A DNA stretch of 24,046 bases, taken from the IMG/VR virus record IMGVR_UViG_3300031351_000020, positions 1-24,046 of that record, one strand, 5' to 3'. The notes beneath the pieces are model-generated. The model was given only the letters and a program-made list of their open reading frames with translations. It made no database searches and had not been told where the DNA came from. The position numbers and the translations under genes are program-made. Positions 7,212 through 14,786 of this stretch are shown here, one piece after another. Source of the stretch: a virus. The first letter of the stretch is position 1; each line of letters opens with the position of its first letter.

Positions 7212-8473
7212 GTCACCGTGCCTATCTTTGCCCTTTCACCCTCTGACAGGTAATAGATGCCGCCAGAAATTGGCGTTGATCCGATTCGTACCTCAATACC
7301 GCCGATCGCCCCGCCGTTGGCCGCCGCTATCTGTCCAGCGACGCCGCCCACCGATGTTTCCGTGATGATGTCCCGCCGCGGGGGGATATCGAGCCCCGTA
7401 ATGAAGTTTTCGCGGCTGTAGACGTATTCCTCGAGGGCGTCCTCGATCGCGGTCTGGACGGTGTCCGTGTCGGCCACCCAGGCCAGTCCCTGGACGACCA
7501 CATTAAAAACCGTCCGGCCCCCGTCCTCCCAGTCCCACGGCTCGGCGTGGATCGGAAAGATCCGGATGAAATCATTGATCGGGCGCCGAGACGCAAGCCC
7601 CGTGCCGTCCGCCTCGATGCTGTCAAACACGTCTTGTAGAAGCCCTCCGACCTCTGGATCCGGAGGCCGCCCCCCTTCGCCCAACATCGTAGGGATTCCG
7701 TCCGGGTCTGCTTCGCTCTCGACAAATACAAAAACCTCGCCACACCCCCGAGTCGGCCCATCCTCTGGATGATTGGCGAGCTCCCAGCCGGAAAATGGAT
7801 AGGCCCGCTTGACCCCTTCGACCTCTTGCGCCCATTCCCGGTAATCGGCATAGGCACCCCCTTGTGGGCGGAAGGCGAATCGCTCGAGAATGCGCTGTCT
7901 GAATGCCTCGGTCGTCTCCTGGTCCACTCCGTCGACCGTCCGCGCAGTTACAGTGGCGTCTTTCTCAATGTCGGAAGGCGGGGAGACGAACTGCAGCGTT
8001 TCCCCGACGTCGACATTTCCAAGCTCGCCTACGAGCACCTCTCGAACAGTTGCCGACACCGTGGACGAGTTGAGTGCCACATCCCCCACCGTCACGGACT
8101 GCCGCTGTGTGGCAGGATTTATCACACGAGTTCCACTCGGCAGGGTTCCTCCCTGGACTAGCACCGTCACGTCAACGGTGTGCTCAGCCTGCTGACCAAG
8201 TTTTTGGAAAATCCCCACGAGCTCGCCCCAAAGTTGAAGGGGGGTCAGGGTTATTCCTCCGACCGTGATCGGTTTATTGCTCGCCGTCTTGACAAACAGC
8301 TGGAGAAGAATGAACCCGGCAAACTGATACAGCAGCACGAAAACGCCACCAAGGATTTTGGCCAATAGCCGATTGAAAGCCTTCGGAAACAACGGAATGG
8401 TCTGGTTCAGGCTCGTCTCGAGCTGAGTGATGATAGCGTCTTTGATCTCGGTTGCTGTCTTTCGAGGGGTCAT
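7202..8473 (-). CDS. Baseplate J/gp47-family wedge protein, 423 aa
   Basis: The protein has the features of the baseplate J family (P2 gpJ, Mu gp47, T4 gp6-related): PLQLWGELVGIFQKLGQ and VTVLVQGGTLPSGTRVINPATQ in the N-terminal half, then TVDGVDQETTEAFRQRILERFAFRPQGGAYADYREWAQEVEGVKRAYPF in pieces at about 183-230, the characteristic family signature. It forms the wedge linking hub to fibres. An extra feature is a hydrophobic segment at about 40-60 (LLAKILGGVFVLLYQFAGFILLQL in parts). The start ATG 8473 overlaps the gp46 stop (ATGA), and the stop overlaps the gp48-like gene by ten bases, indicating coupled translation. Confidence 0.85.
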   Translation of the reverse strand: MTPRKTATEIKDAIITQLETSLNQTIPLFPKAFNRLLAKILGGVFVLLYQFAGFILLQLFVKTASNKPITVGGITLTPLQLWGELVGIFQKLGQQAEHTVDVTVLVQGGTLPSGTRVINPATQRQSVTVGDVALNSSTVSATVREVLVGELGNVDVGETLQFVSPPSDIEKDATVTARTVDGVDQETTEAFRQRILERFAFRPQGGAYADYREWAQEVEGVKRAYPFSGWELANHPEDGPTRGCGEVFVFVESEADPDGIPTMLGEGGRPPDPEVGGLLQDVFDSIEADGTGLASRRPINDFIRIFPIHAEPWDWEDGGRTVFNVVVQGLAWVADTDTVQTAIEDALEEYVYSRENFITGLDIPPRRDIITETSVGGVAGQIAAANGGAIGGIEVRIGSTPISGGIYYLSEGERAKIGTVTWS

Positions 8474-8937
8474 TCTTTCGGAACCTCCATCTCAAAAGGG
8501 ATCACCATTCCGGAGTTGAGCGTCATTTCTCCGCTGAGATATACCCGCTTCGGCATCGGTATCCTCACCTCGGTGATTTCGACCGCCTTAGCCAGCTTGG
8601 TGTCTACAAAAGCCGCCTCGAGGTCATCTGTCGCCGCCTGAGCCAGCGTGACGACTGAGTTGCTCGTCAAAGGCTGCCCGGATGCGCACGCGTGGAGAAA
8701 ACGAGAACGGTACTGCTCTTCTCGTGGTTCCCCCTCGTTTCCCCACCACTGCTTTTTGGCGGATGCCTCGTCCACCGCGTCATCGGCGTTACCGCCGGCC
8801 AGCGTCAGGTAAACCGCCGAATGCACAGTTTCTGTCAGGGTCATGTAGCCGCCTTCGCATTCGATTTCCATGCGGCCATTGACCTGCCACACCATCGTAT
8901 CGCCGATCTGATTGGCGTTTGTCCCGTAGTCACCCAT
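8470..8937 (-). CDS. Baseplate protein, Mu gp46-like, 155 aa
   Basis: The gene lies between the gp45-like spike and gp47/baseplate J, where Mu has gp46, and its size is comparable. The sequence shows TETVHSAVYLTLAGGNADD (about 35-53), KKQWWGNEG (about 61-69) and a late segment with ITEVRIPMPKRVYLSGEM, all of the gp46 (PF07409-type) pattern: an initial antiparallel sheet followed by a W-W-G motif. Its role is in the baseplate inner wedge, like T4 gp25. The ATG at 8937 overlaps the upstream TGA by one base (TGATG), and its stop overlaps the next start by four bases. Confidence 0.8.
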   Translation of the reverse strand: MGDYGTNANQIGDTMVWQVNGRMEIECEGGYMTLTETVHSAVYLTLAGGNADDAVDEASAKKQWWGNEGEPREEQYRSRFLHACASGQPLTSNSVVTLAQAATDDLEAAFVDTKLAKAVEITEVRIPMPKRVYLSGEMTLNSGMVIPFEMEVPKE

Positions 8938-9422
8938 CAGTCAGACCTCAGCTTGGACGAGCTCACGTCCTGTTTTCCGGCAGCGAACGCAGACCACGCC
9001 GTTTTCAATGCCGCCCCACTGTCTGGGGTAGGAGGAGGTGTCCATGATGTGAAGATCCCATCAATCAGGTCGAACATGGCGTTCACCTTGCTGGCGAGGG
9101 CCACGAAGTCGGTACCGTTATTCACCCACACATATCCATCAGCCTTCAGGTGCAGTGAGCCAGTCACGTTTCCAGCTGCGTCCCGAGAGAATGCCCGCCA
9201 TTCTCCGCCGCCGGCCTCGGCGGACACCACGAGGAGGGCCAACACCACCCAATCGGCGCCGATCTTGTCACAGATGACCCCGTCCCCGGGTAACGGTCTG
9301 AAGTCCACGCCGGATGCCTGAGAGACCACTGCTGTGACCCATGGACCTGATCCCGTCTCGACGAACACCACGACGTGATCGCCGTCCAGCTTGACCTCTT
9401 TGACTATGCCCATCAGTGCCAT
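8937..9422 (-). CDS. Baseplate spike protein, Mu gp45/gpV-like, 161 aa
   Basis: The N-terminus is an OB-fold-like region: IVKEVKLDGDHVVVFVETGSGPWVT, then RPLPGDGVICDKIGADWVVLALL, as in Mu gp45 and P2 gpV, the membrane-piercing spike. The middle (AAGNVTGSLHLKADGYVWVNNGTDFVALASKVNAMFDLI in parts) matches the common beta-helical stalk that ends with a short C-terminal helix. The C-terminus has WTPPPTPDSGAALKTAW. There is no obvious histidine-rich iron-binding tip. The chosen ATG 9422 has GAGG six bases upstream and overlaps the gpP-like gene by ten bases; a second ATG at 9413 is possible. Confidence 0.8.
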   Translation of the reverse strand: MALMGIVKEVKLDGDHVVVFVETGSGPWVTAVVSQASGVDFRPLPGDGVICDKIGADWVVLALLVVSAEAGGGEWRAFSRDAAGNVTGSLHLKADGYVWVNNGTDFVALASKVNAMFDLIDGIFTSWTPPPTPDSGAALKTAWSAFAAGKQDVSSSKLRSD

Positions 9423-10636
9423 GGCAACCTCGTCGGGATCTCCCCGCTGAACGCCCCAGGAAGCGCCAGGGACAGGATCGCTGTCTCCTTGTCAGCCTGC
9501 TTTTGGAGCGCAACACCGGCGATCAGAAAATCGTAGAAATCATCCACGTAGTCATCAGGGCTTTTGACCTGCACCTTACGACCTGGAACGAACATCTCTC
9601 CATTGAGGTTTTTCCATGTCGATAGTTCAAGCGACGCAGTGAACACCCCCGCGAACATCCGGCCCGCAGCCGAGTCAACCGCTGTTGGAAGTTCCCCAGG
9701 AGAGATGTCGCGGATTTCGAACGTGTAAGGTCTCACTAGATCTGTAGCATGCGGATTTTGCACAGTGTAAGACTGAATCGGCGGGGGACCGGTCCTCCTC
9801 GGCTTCTTGGTCTTGAGCGGCACCATCCCCGTCACACTCGAATAATAGCGGTCCTCGTTGATCTGTGGTGTAAAGTTGATCACGGGGGCCTTGCCCTTCT
9901 CGTAGCGCCCCATCGGCGGCCCCGCGGTCTCCCCTCGCCAAAAAACGAGCTCACCGATCTCGCTGGACGTTAGGACCAGGCCCCGCTGGCTGCCAAGATC
10001 GGCGATAAACCCTAGCACTGGGTTCCCAGGCTTGATGTCGACCCGTTCGAATACTGGCCCCGCATCGGCCTCAAAAACCGGCGAGACACCGTGTAGCCGG
10101 CAGAGATCTCCTGCGATTACAATCAAATTTGAGCGCAGAAATTCCAAAGGAAACGCTACAAGAGGCGGGGTCGCTATTTCGAGAATCCCGGGTGTCGAGT
10201 AGCACGAAATATCGAGTATTCGTTCACCGACCCCAGCAAATGTCACCGGCGACGCCGCCCGTCCCGTGAATATCCGAGCCCCGTCAAGATCGATGGTGAC
10301 TACGGGAGATCCGAGAGGCGGAAATAGCGCCCGAGTCTCCAGCTCATTCGGAAGTACAAAACCCGCTTTTGCCACCGCATCGGCCATCCATACGAAATTG
10401 AAATCTGTAAGCAGACCGAGCTCGACGCCGTTGACCTTGACAGACAGGTCGGCCGCCTCGGCCACCACCGTATCGGATGTCTCGATCGGTATCTGGACCA
10501 CCACGCCGGGCGGGAGAGGGGAGAGCACCCCAGGGTTCGCCCGAGCGATCTTTGCCGCGTCCAGGTCGTTCCCAGTCGTCTCCCTGGCCACCGTGGACCA
10601 GGTCTCGCCACCCTGCGCTCTATACGTACCAGACAA
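9413..10636 (-). CDS. Baseplate hub protein, Mu gpP (gp44)-like with N-terminal LysM, 407 aa
   Basis: No ATG lies near the upstream stop. The best start is TTG 10636, four bases after GGGGAGG. The longer reading from an ATG at 10693 overlaps the gpN-like gene by over 70 bases. Residues about 4-50 (YRAQGGETWSTVARETTG, AAKIARANPG, PPGVVVQIP) form a LysM-like fold, corresponding to the separate gpX protein of P2-type phages. The rest, with VKVNGVELGLLTDFNF, GVSPVFEADAG, FIADLGSQRGLVLTSSEIGELVFWRG and a late GRKVQVKSPDDYVDDFYDFLIAGV, matches the gp44/gpD hub family related to T4 gp27. It forms the central ring on which the spike sits. The order gpN-gpP-gp45 is that of Mu. Confidence 0.85.
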   Translation of the reverse strand: MSGTYRAQGGETWSTVARETTGNDLDAAKIARANPGVLSPLPPGVVVQIPIETSDTVVAEAADLSVKVNGVELGLLTDFNFVWMADAVAKAGFVLPNELETRALFPPLGSPVVTIDLDGARIFTGRAASPVTFAGVGERILDISCYSTPGILEIATPPLVAFPLEFLRSNLIVIAGDLCRLHGVSPVFEADAGPVFERVDIKPGNPVLGFIADLGSQRGLVLTSSEIGELVFWRGETAGPPMGRYEKGKAPVINFTPQINEDRYYSSVTGMVPLKTKKPRRTGPPPIQSYTVQNPHATDLVRPYTFEIRDISPGELPTAVDSAAGRMFAGVFTASLELSTWKNLNGEMFVPGRKVQVKSPDDYVDDFYDFLIAGVALQKQADKETAILSLALPGAFSGEIPTRLPWH

Positions 10637-11933
10637 TGCGCCTCCCCTTGGGGATGATAAAATACTCGTCCCCGCCGAGATCATTCGTGGCATAGAACAG
10701 GTCCAGGGTCTCCCATTCCGTGGTTCCGTACAGCTTGAAGCACAGATCCAACGGTGTGCGGTCCGACTCGATTTCCTTCGCCATCCTGGTTTTTGCCGTC
10801 AATGACGAGGTGATTAGCGCCGACATGGAGAGTGACACCAATTTTGTTAGGTCAAGGAGTCCACCACCGGTATCGATCGTACCGGCCCTGATGTCGGAAC
10901 CAGCGATCGCTGCGTAATTCGTGTCGTGCCAAGTTTCGTACCGATCGAGCAGATCGGCGAGCTCCTCGGCCTGCGCTATGAGGTCCTCGCGGGTCGTGAA
11001 TTGGTCGGTGGCCGCCGCCGCCAACTTGGCCATGTTCCCGATCGCTGTTTTTCCAAGCAGCTGATTGAGATGAAAATTATTAATTAAATCAGCGGTATAG
11101 GTCTGTCTTTCGGCCGTGTCGACACCGAACAACGACGCGGCATAGGCCCCGTAGGCCCGGAGCTTGTCCCGAGCAAGGTCCCGTGTCCGAGCCGGTTCAC
11201 CGAGCATGAGCTGAAACTGGTGAGCCATGGTCAAGGGCTGGCCGACGAGAAGATCGATCCCGCGGGAGATGCTATCGCCGATGGCGTCCACACCGCCTGT
11301 CACCGCATCCGTCACGCGCTGCGCCGTTGCCATGGCCGACTTGATCTTTTTGACCGCCGATTTTGCCCGCTCTCCGAATGATTCCGCGTCGCCAAGTGTG
11401 CTTGTGTCGAGTTTGTCGGAAAAATCGGCCGCCGCTGCGAACTGGAGACCGTCGAAGCTCTGGTCAAAATCGGAGATGCCGCCGAGCTGGAGCCCCGTGG
11501 TCTCGTACCACACTAGCGACACAATCGCCTCGCCGGCCCCACTCACGAAAGCATCGGTCCGCTCGATATCGCCGACCGGGACAACGTCGATAGGTCGCCG
11601 GTACTGAGGATGCGAAAGCACCCCGACTCCCGGCTCGAGCACCGCACGAATAAATGCCTGAGCTCGATCATCATACCCGCTACCGCTGAAAACGCACGCC
11701 AGCGGAAACCGGCCCGACGTGTGACCATTCGGCTGCACGTAGGTCCCGTCACCCACGGCATTTTCAAAAACAGCCGCCTTGGACGCATAGGCGCTGGACA
11801 CGTCGCCAAAATCAAACGGTATCCGGTCCCCGGCCGGCGACACGAAAACCGCTTTACCAGGTGGGATATACTTCTCACCGTCGAACGGTTGCGGCCCGAG
11901 AAAGGCGTTCTTGATGTCGTTGAATAGGCTCAC
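10620..11933 (-). CDS. DNA circulation/tail protein, Mu gpN (gp43)-like, 437 aa
   Basis: The start is GTG 11933, overlapping the tape measure stop as GTGA. The N-terminal 115 residues (GEKYIPPGKAVFVSPAGDRIPFDFGDVSS, then GRFPLACVFSGSGYDDRAQAFIRAVLEPGVGVLSHPQY in parts) match the DNA_circ_N family typified by Mu gpN. The middle is helical and alanine-rich. The C-terminus ends ATNDLGGDEYFIIPKGRRIVWYV, a LysM-partner-like ending frequent in this family. In Mu this protein is a tail or baseplate component that was named for a reported circularising activity on the injected DNA. It follows the tape measure and precedes gpP, as in Mu. Confidence 0.85.
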   Translation of the reverse strand: MSLFNDIKNAFLGPQPFDGEKYIPPGKAVFVSPAGDRIPFDFGDVSSAYASKAAVFENAVGDGTYVQPNGHTSGRFPLACVFSGSGYDDRAQAFIRAVLEPGVGVLSHPQYRRPIDVVPVGDIERTDAFVSGAGEAIVSLVWYETTGLQLGGISDFDQSFDGLQFAAAADFSDKLDTSTLGDAESFGERAKSAVKKIKSAMATAQRVTDAVTGGVDAIGDSISRGIDLLVGQPLTMAHQFQLMLGEPARTRDLARDKLRAYGAYAASLFGVDTAERQTYTADLINNFHLNQLLGKTAIGNMAKLAAAATDQFTTREDLIAQAEELADLLDRYETWHDTNYAAIAGSDIRAGTIDTGGGLLDLTKLVSLSMSALITSSLTAKTRMAKEIESDRTPLDLCFKLYGTTEWETLDLFYATNDLGGDEYFIIPKGRRIVWYV

Positions 11934-13648
11934 GGCATCGCCCCTGTGTGGACGAGTTTGAACCTGCGGCCACGGCCGCCCTTGGTCACCTCGGCCCGGC
12001 CGGTTTCGTCTTTCAGGGTGACTTCTGTTTCCTCACGCGCCACAGTCTCTGTTCTCGACGTTCGAACCTGTGGTCGGACGGCAGCCCCAGAAGCCGCCGC
12101 CGCAACCCGCGATGCTGCACCGCCACCTAACCCAGAAACAACCGGAACAGGAGGCGGACCAGGGGCTTTTGGGGTCTTTGGAATTTTTGGTTGATTCGGA
12201 ACCGGAGCTGGCGCGCCTCCCTCGTCCCCGCTGAAAAACCCGGCGATTTCTCGGATAGCGTCACCAATCGGACCAAGTTTGTCCAATATCCAATTGAGCG
12301 CTGAGCTCGCCGCCGTCTTGATCATATCCCACAACCTCAGGAACTTTTTCCCGGCCTCCTCCCATCGCCCCGTAAACAGGTCGACAAGCATCCCGATATA
12401 GGTTTTGACGAACTTGAAAACTGGCTCTACAACCGGCCGAATCTTCTCCCAGATACCGACGAAAAAGCCCTTTATCGCTTTGCCGGCCGCCGCGAATGCG
12501 TCGAAAATTTTGAACATGAAGGCGTCGATTTCATCTCTAAAAATCCAGATTGCAGCCATCGCCGCAGCGAACGCCACCACGATGAGCATAATTGGGTTGG
12601 CCATCATGATTGCGTTGAATACAGACATAACAGCTGAGACGGCCTTTACAGCTACGACGATTCCATAAAACGCCACGAGTAGTCCGCCGATTTTCTTCCC
12701 CCAATACAAGATCCGATCAAAGTTATCGGCTACGAGCTTGATGTACTTTTCAACTTTTGCCTTTATGAGATCCTTGTTGGCATTCACCCATTCGCGAGCC
12801 TTGGCAGCTATTTCTGTAAGGTATTCTGTAAGTTCTTTTAGTGTTGGTGCCAGCGCCTCGCCGAATGCCCCCGCAGTCAGTCCGACGTTGTCTTTCAGAG
12901 TTGAAATCTTACCGCTCAAAATCTCGGACGCGATTTTCATCCCCTTGTAAAAAATCCCACCTTCGCTGGTCATTCTCTTAAAAGCTTCCGTGATATCTTC
13001 TGTGGACACCTTCCCCGCGCTGATCGCTTTGAACATCTTGGAACCTTTTTTTTCAATAACGTCCCCGAGTGTATTAAAAATAGGCACCCCAGCCTCGGCG
13101 ATCATATTTAAAGACTCCATGTCGGCCTTGCCCTTCAGAAGTGCCTTATTATACCCCCTGACGATGGAGTCCATTTTCTGGGCATTTCCTCCAGCTGTAT
13201 CGCCAAGCATTCGTATTTTTTCGATAGTTCCAACGATATCACCGCCCATGTTAGGCAAGAGCTGTTTAGCGGCCCCTGCGAGCGTCTCAAATTGAAACGG
13301 CGTTGTAGCAGCCGTCTGATTCAACGCGTCAACCATCTCTTTTGCGCGCTTGGCGCTTTTCAAAAGTGGCGTAAATGCCGCCTGCGCGTCCTCCACTTTT
13401 GAAAACGCCCGCATGATACCGCCTATTGCAGTACCAAGAGCCACTGCGCCAGCAGCAGCAGCATAAAAACCAGCGCGAAGAGCACCACTTAACCTGGATG
13501 AAACTGCAGATACCTTTTGGTCCAGCCGCTTCATGGCCCTGGATGTTCGGTTCGCAAACCGTGTCACCCGCTGCTGAATTTTTCCTACCGTCCGCGACAC
13601 CTTGTCGACGGCACGAAATACCGTCCTGACTACGAGATCACTGGCCAT
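11930..13648 (-). CDS. Tail tape measure protein, 572 aa
   Basis: The frame starts at ATG 13648 with AGGTG five bases upstream. The N-terminal ~55 residues are basic and coiled. A hydrophobic segment lies at about 58-80 and a larger one at about 320-370 (LLVAFYGIVVAVKAV, then IMLIVVAFAAAMAAIWIF), as in tape measures that also enter the membrane. Residues 85-280 (DAQAAFTPLLKSAKRAKEMVDALNQTAATTPFQFE in parts, AGVPIFNTLGDVI) match the TMP core. The C-terminal ~90 residues are proline- and alanine-rich, then basic. At 572 residues it is short; using about 1.5 angstrom per residue the tail would be roughly 85 nm. Location between chaperone and gpN agrees with Mu. Confidence 0.9.
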   Translation of the reverse strand: MASDLVVRTVFRAVDKVSRTVGKIQQRVTRFANRTSRAMKRLDQKVSAVSSRLSGALRAGFYAAAAGAVALGTAIGGIMRAFSKVEDAQAAFTPLLKSAKRAKEMVDALNQTAATTPFQFETLAGAAKQLLPNMGGDIVGTIEKIRMLGDTAGGNAQKMDSIVRGYNKALLKGKADMESLNMIAEAGVPIFNTLGDVIEKKGSKMFKAISAGKVSTEDITEAFKRMTSEGGIFYKGMKIASEILSGKISTLKDNVGLTAGAFGEALAPTLKELTEYLTEIAAKAREWVNANKDLIKAKVEKYIKLVADNFDRILYWGKKIGGLLVAFYGIVVAVKAVSAVMSVFNAIMMANPIMLIVVAFAAAMAAIWIFRDEIDAFMFKIFDAFAAAGKAIKGFFVGIWEKIRPVVEPVFKFVKTYIGMLVDLFTGRWEEAGKKFLRLWDMIKTAASSALNWILDKLGPIGDAIREIAGFFSGDEGGAPAPVPNQPKIPKTPKAPGPPPVPVVSGLGGGAASRVAAAASGAAVRPQVRTSRTETVAREETEVTLKDETGRAEVTKGGRGRRFKLVHTGAMP

Positions 13649-13656
13649 CAGCGCAC

Positions 13657-13896
13657 CTATTTCTGAGGCTTCGTGTCGTGCTTGAGCTGTGACCTGATGC
13701 CCTCATAGTACCATTCGATCTCATCGAGAGTGAGCGTGCGCGGGTCTGGAAGACAGTTATAGGATATGCTGATCTGGAAAAACATCTCGGTGTACACGGC
13801 CAACCGCGTATGCCTTGGGTTTCCATCTCCATCGTATCCAAGCGAAACACTCCTTCCATCTCTTACCAGCAGCGGCGCCGTGATCTGCTCAAGCCA
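13657..13896 (-). CDS. Frameshift extension of tail assembly chaperone (T-like domain), about 79 aa
   Basis: Read in the +1 (equivalently -2) frame relative to the chaperone, this stretch gives WLEQITAPLLVRDG, HTRLAVYTEMFFQISISY and LTLDEIEWYYEGIRSQLKHD before a TAG at 13657-13659, eight bases upstream of the tape measure start. The last segment, with a helical E-W-Y-Y-E-G-I-R motif, is typical of the C-terminal (gpT-like) part of long tail chaperones. This frame is closed by TAG upstream at the CTAGAG around 13920 and has no ATG, GTG or TTG before the overlap, so it must be entered by frameshifting or by an internal start after its beginning. The fusion to the zero-frame product is inferred. 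Confidence 0.7.
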   Translation of the reverse strand, partial: WLEQITAPLLVRDGRSVSLGYDGDGNPRHTRLAVYTEMFFQISISYNCLPDPRTLTLDEIEWYYEGIRSQLKHDTKPQK

Positions 13897-14311
13897 GAAA
13901 AAGCGCGAACACCTCCATGGCCACCTCTAGATCCCTCCATTTTAGCTTGTAAAACAGCTGACTCGGCACCCCAGCGGCATCCGCCATCATGGCGATCATC
14001 TTCCCGTTTTCTGAATTTTTCTTGACCCGATCCGCGGCCCCGAGTATCGAACCTTTGGGCAACTGCGTGAATTTGATCTCTTCTGGCCCTTCAGGGAGAT
14101 CCGTATCAACAATCCTAGCCGCCGGTCTACCCTCGTCGTCCACTGTTACTCGGCCGCGCCGGATGAAATATTCAATTTCCCGCCTAGTGTCGGCGAGGTC
14201 CTTCGTGTTGTTCGCATCCCTTGGCCTCTCAAAATCGACTGCTGCGAACTCACAAAACCGCTCAAAATCTGCCGAAGCCGTCTCGGCATCCACTACAAAT
14301 TTCGTTGACAT
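13889..14311 (-). CDS. Tail assembly chaperone (Mu gp41-like), 140 aa, zero-frame product
   Basis: The start at ATG 14311 has AAGGCGG eight bases upstream; a GTG three codons earlier is less well placed. The sequence (TKFVVDAETASADFERFCEFAAVDFERP, PEEIKFTQLPKGSILGAADRVKKNSENGKMIAMM in parts) is acidic and helical as in chaperones encoded between tube and tape measure. These proteins coat the tape measure during tail assembly and are absent from the virion. The frame closes at a TGA four codons after a run of five T (minus strand), while another frame opens across the same place and continues almost to the tape measure start. A frameshifted longer product is therefore likely; it is listed separately. 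Confidence 0.75.
   Translation of the reverse strand: MSTKFVVDAETASADFERFCEFAAVDFERPRDANNTKDLADTRREIEYFIRRGRVTVDDEGRPAARIVDTDLPEGPEEIKFTQLPKGSILGAADRVKKNSENGKMIAMMADAAGVPSQLFYKLKWRDLEVAMEVFALFLA
13894..13903 (-). other. Candidate programmed frameshift site (run of five T)
   Basis: On the minus strand the chaperone reads GCG CTT TTT CTG GCT TGA. The five T occupy 13902-13898. A Phe tRNA on TTT (13900-13898) can re-pair perfectly two bases back (TTT) or one base forward (TTC), and either shift enters the downstream open frame. A -1 shift would not. Mu itself is reported to use a -2 shift in its homologous gene. The exact shift direction cannot be decided from sequence alone. Confidence 0.55.
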
Positions 14312-14332
14312 AACACACACCGCCTTTCAAAC

Positions 14333-14376
14333 GCGCACCGCCGTGTTGGGTGAGGCGGCGACCCATGGCGGCGCGC
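14333..14376 (-). other. GC-rich hairpin between tail tube and chaperone genes
   Basis: The arms at 14333-14342 and 14367-14376 pair over ten bases in the minus-strand RNA, with one G-U wobble, around a loop of 24 bases. It lies in the 84-base gap between the tail tube stop and the chaperone start. Only three T follow, so it is a weak terminator at best. It could be an attenuator or RNA-stability element that sets relative levels of tube and chaperone; that role is inference. Confidence 0.4.
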
Positions 14377-14395
14377 AAAGGCCCCAGTTGGTAAA

Positions 14396-14773
14396 CTAGA
14401 GCTTTTTCAACCGCCCCTCGCCGGCCAATTCAAATGACGCAGCGCCGTTGTTTAGCGAATAGGTGACTTCCCCTTCCGTCCCTCCGACACCGGAATAAAT
14501 GTTGTTGTCGGCCATCGTCACAGAGCATTCGACGTCCTCTGTGGAATCGTGGACATCATCCAGAAACTCGATGTCTCCACGGTAAGGGTCGACCTGAACC
14601 GTGATTCCGGTCGCCTTCCATCCTCCAACCTGTTTCCTCTTCCGGCTCGAACCATCCCCGTTAAAGAGACGCTCGTTGACCGTCGCGTTCGGCTGTAGTG
14701 TGACGTCAGCATCGGCAACGGCCTTGAATTCTCGTGTCGCTATGGACACAAATTTTGCAGGTCCACAAATCAT
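14396..14773 (-). CDS. Tail tube protein, Mu gpM-like, 125 aa
   Basis: The start at ATG 14773 has AGGAGG six bases upstream. The sequence shows VDPYRGDIEFLDDVHD at about 62-77, ADNNIYSGVGGTEGEV at about 87-102, and SLNNGAASFELAGEGRLKKL at the end, the pattern of the Mu gpM tail tube family (PF10618 type). It forms the inner tube through which DNA passes. Length is typical for the family (115-130 aa). It directly follows the sheath gene, as in Mu and P2. Confidence is high. Confidence 0.9.
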   Translation of the reverse strand: MICGPAKFVSIATREFKAVADADVTLQPNATVNERLFNGDGSSRKRKQVGGWKATGITVQVDPYRGDIEFLDDVHDSTEDVECSVTMADNNIYSGVGGTEGEVTYSLNNGAASFELAGEGRLKKL

Positions 14774-14786
14774 GATTCACCTCCTA

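Noticed and set aside
7327-7857. Minus-strand ORF of 176 codons in another frame inside baseplate J
   Set aside because: It is Arg/Ser/Gly-rich in the manner of out-of-frame GC-rich DNA and sits inside a well-supported gene.
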